The notes beneath the pieces are model-generated. The model saw nothing but the letters and a program-made list of their open reading frames with translations, did not search any database and had not been told where the DNA came from. A program made the translations under genes and the position numbers. Below are positions 51,818 through 52,957 of a stretch of 52,957 nt of DNA, one piece after another (position 1 is the stretch's first letter; the number at the start of each line of letters is the position of its first letter). Source of the stretch: Bacillota bacterium (lineage in GTDB: Bacteria > Bacillota > JADQBR01); contig JADQBR010000079.1 of assembly GCA_016278515.1 (NCBI GenBank), forward strand, positions 1 through 52,957, written 5' to 3'.

Positions 51818-52708
51818 GTGCAGCTATTGACATACTTAGAAGAGCGCAAGAAACTAATTGATGAGGAATTAGACCAATACCTGCCTCAGCATGGACACGC
51901 TCCGGAAAGGTTGCGTGAAGCTATGCGGCATAGTGTCTTTGCAGGAGGTAAAAGGCTGCGGCCGATTCTTACAATGGCAGCATCGGAGGCAATGGGGAAA
52001 GGTAAGGAACTGGTATTGCCTGCTGCTTGCGCACTGGAATTTATTCATACTTATTCTTTAATACATGATGACTTACCAGCCATGGATGATGATGACTTAA
52101 GACGAGGAAAGCCCACCTGCCATAAGGTTTATGGAGAGGCAACGGCTATTTTGGCTGGAGACGCTTTATTAACATTAGCTTTTGAGGTTATCAGTAATAA
52201 TAGGATGATTGCACATATCAGTGGTGACACTATTGCTGAGGTAGTACGAATTGTTGCTAGTGGAGCAGGCGCAGCAGGCATGGTAGGCGGTCAAATAGCT
52301 GATTTGGAGGCAGAAGGGCAGCCGGTTGATGCAGAGACCATGCTTTATATCCATAGTAGAAAAACTGGCGCTCTTTTCCAAGCCGCTTTAGGTGCTGGGG
52401 CCCTGCTTGCGGGAGCAGATGAAAGTGCACTATCCGCCTTTAAAAGGTATGGCGATCAGTTTGGATTGGCATTTCAGATAACTGATGATATACTAGACGT
52501 AGAAGGGGATACTGAATTGATTGGGAAACCGGCAGGAAGCGATGAAAAAAATGCCAAGGCCACGTACCCTTCCATATATGGTTTGGAGCAGTCTTACCGT
52601 ATGGCAGAGGAAAGCGTTGCTCAGGCAGTGGATGCATTGAGAGTTTTTCCTGAGCGGGCCGAACCACTGCGGCAAATTGCAAGATACTTACTAACAAGAA
52701 GTTTCTAA
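51818..52708 (+). CDS. ispA: Geranyl/farnesyl diphosphate synthase IspA
   Basis: 296 aa, GTG start two bases after the xseB stop. It makes FPP from IPP and DMAPP. First Asp-rich motif DDLPAMDDDD (~84-93), second DDILD (~222-226), and the GGKRLRP substrate motif (~44-50). The Ala/Gly pattern AGDALLTLAFEVI follows. dxs is normally the next gene, and the leader after it fits a gene starting at the window edge. Confidence 0.95.
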   Translation: MQLLTYLEERKKLIDEELDQYLPQHGHAPERLREAMRHSVFAGGKRLRPILTMAASEAMGKGKELVLPAACALEFIHTYSLIHDDLPAMDDDDLRRGKPTCHKVYGEATAILAGDALLTLAFEVISNNRMIAHISGDTIAEVVRIVASGAGAAGMVGGQIADLEAEGQPVDAETMLYIHSRKTGALFQAALGAGALLAGADESALSAFKRYGDQFGLAFQITDDILDVEGDTELIGKPAGSDEKNAKATYPSIYGLEQSYRMAEESVAQAVDALRVFPERAEPLRQIARYLLTRSF

Positions 52709-52766
52709 TGATACACTCGTGGCTAAAGGGAGTATAGAAATCGCTTCTTAAGGCCATTTTTCTATA

Positions 52767-52795
52767 TTGATTTCAAGCAAAATGCATGTTATAAT
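52767..52795 (+). promoter_or_regulatory. Promoter of the gene beginning past the window
   Basis: TTGATT (52767-52772), 17-bp spacer, TATAAT (52790-52795). Transcription would start near 52802. Confidence 0.75.
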
Positions 52796-52804
52796 AATTA
52801 TTCC

Positions 52805-52823
52805 TGTAATATGATATATTACA
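52805..52823. promoter_or_regulatory. Perfect inverted repeat at the transcription start, candidate repressor operator
   Basis: TGTAATAT-GAT-ATATTACA, two perfect 8-bp arms just downstream of the -10 box. A repressor bound here would block transcription. Which regulator is unknown. Confidence 0.55.
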
Positions 52824-52825
52824 AA

Positions 52826-52860
52826 AGAAGACAAAAGCTTTATTGTGACTGATGTCTTCT
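52826..52860 (+). other. Leader hairpin
   Basis: AGAAGACA (52826-52833) pairs with TGTCTTCT (52853-52860), with a 19-nt loop. No T-run, so not a terminator by itself. Confidence 0.4.
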
Positions 52861-52920
52861 GTATTCTTGATGTATAGGAAATTATGGGTTGTGGATAATT
52901 TTCTATACATTGGGGTTGTT

Positions 52921-52957
52921 AAGGGGGTATGCCCCCTTATGTCAATTATAGGAGGGT
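52921..52957 (+). promoter_or_regulatory. 5' leader hairpin and ribosome site of a gene starting beyond the window
   Basis: AAGGGGG-TATG-CCCCCTT (52921-52938) is a stable hairpin just before AGGAGGG at the window edge. The start codon lies outside. The hairpin has no U-tract and could sequester the leader or protect the mRNA 5' end. Confidence 0.55.

Overview
The window is a 53 kb piece of chromosome from an endospore-forming, anaerobically respiring Firmicute of the class Clostridia, most like the Peptococcaceae/Desulfotomaculum relatives. Four points support this: a complete spoIIIAA-AH operon, the clostridial gene order efp / CD1247-type protein / spoIIIA / Asp23-amaP / nusB / folD-xseAB-ispA, moderate-to-low GC with AGGAGG-type ribosome sites and many TTG/GTG starts, and a Gram-positive type IV pilus locus without a secretin. 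Almost all genes read left to right. The exceptions are a PAS/GAF gene, an EamA transporter and a three-gene molybdoenzyme operon. I found no rRNA, tRNA, CRISPR array, phage or insertion sequence.

Layout. 0-3.2 kb: a PAS/GAF protein divergent from a two-gene nitric oxide reductase operon (norC-like diheme cytochrome, norB), with two CRP/FNR-type operators between them. 3.2-9.8 kb: EamA exporter, an unrecognised small protein, then yqeG-aroE-merR-aroC-aroK-aroB (shikimate pathway; the type II dehydroquinase aroQ lies at 30.9 kb). 9.8-22.7 kb: type IV pilus locus pilB-pilT-pilC-pilA-pilD, an O-antigen-ligase/TPR membrane protein, four minor-pilin or PilX-like genes, pilM-pilN-pilO and a secreted stalk-domain protein. 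22.9 kb: an RsbX/SpoIIE-like phosphatase. 23.5-27.7 kb: a TPP-riboswitch-controlled thiamine salvage operon (thiW, thiD, cytX, thiM, thiE). 27.9-30.7 kb: tldD-tldE. 30.9-33.6 kb: aroQ, pepP, efp and a CD1247-type acidic zinc-ribbon protein. 33.7-39.1 kb: spoIIIAA-AH. 39.1-41.8 kb: Asp23 protein, amaP, DUF2273 protein, nusB and a TsaD paralogue. 41.9-46.5 kb (minus strand): Tat-exported molybdopterin oxidoreductase, Fe-S subunit and NrfD-type anchor. 46.8-49.8 kb: a GNAT acetyltransferase, then NfnA-NfnB (bifurcating transhydrogenase). 49.8-52.7 kb: an internally deleted folD, xseA, xseB and ispA. The last 250 bp are a promoter and structured leader for a gene that begins beyond the window.

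Functional reading. The two respiratory operons lie 45 kb apart but share an unusual promoter layout: two CRP/FNR-like 16-mers with centres exactly 22 bp apart. This suggests one anaerobic regulator controls both NO reduction and the molybdoenzyme. The thiamine operon encodes uptake and phosphorylation of both precursors but no de novo thiazole or pyrimidine synthesis, so it is a salvage unit. The most anomalous gene is folD: it keeps its N-terminal folate/catalytic region and C-terminal tail but lacks about 110 residues of NADP-binding domain, in frame, at a short direct repeat. Other items worth a second look are the NorC-cytochrome c fusion, the Asp-type molybdoenzyme with PsrB/NrfD-like partners, the pilus-linked Wzy-type protein, a possible ATT start for pilT, and two intergenic short-repeat elements.
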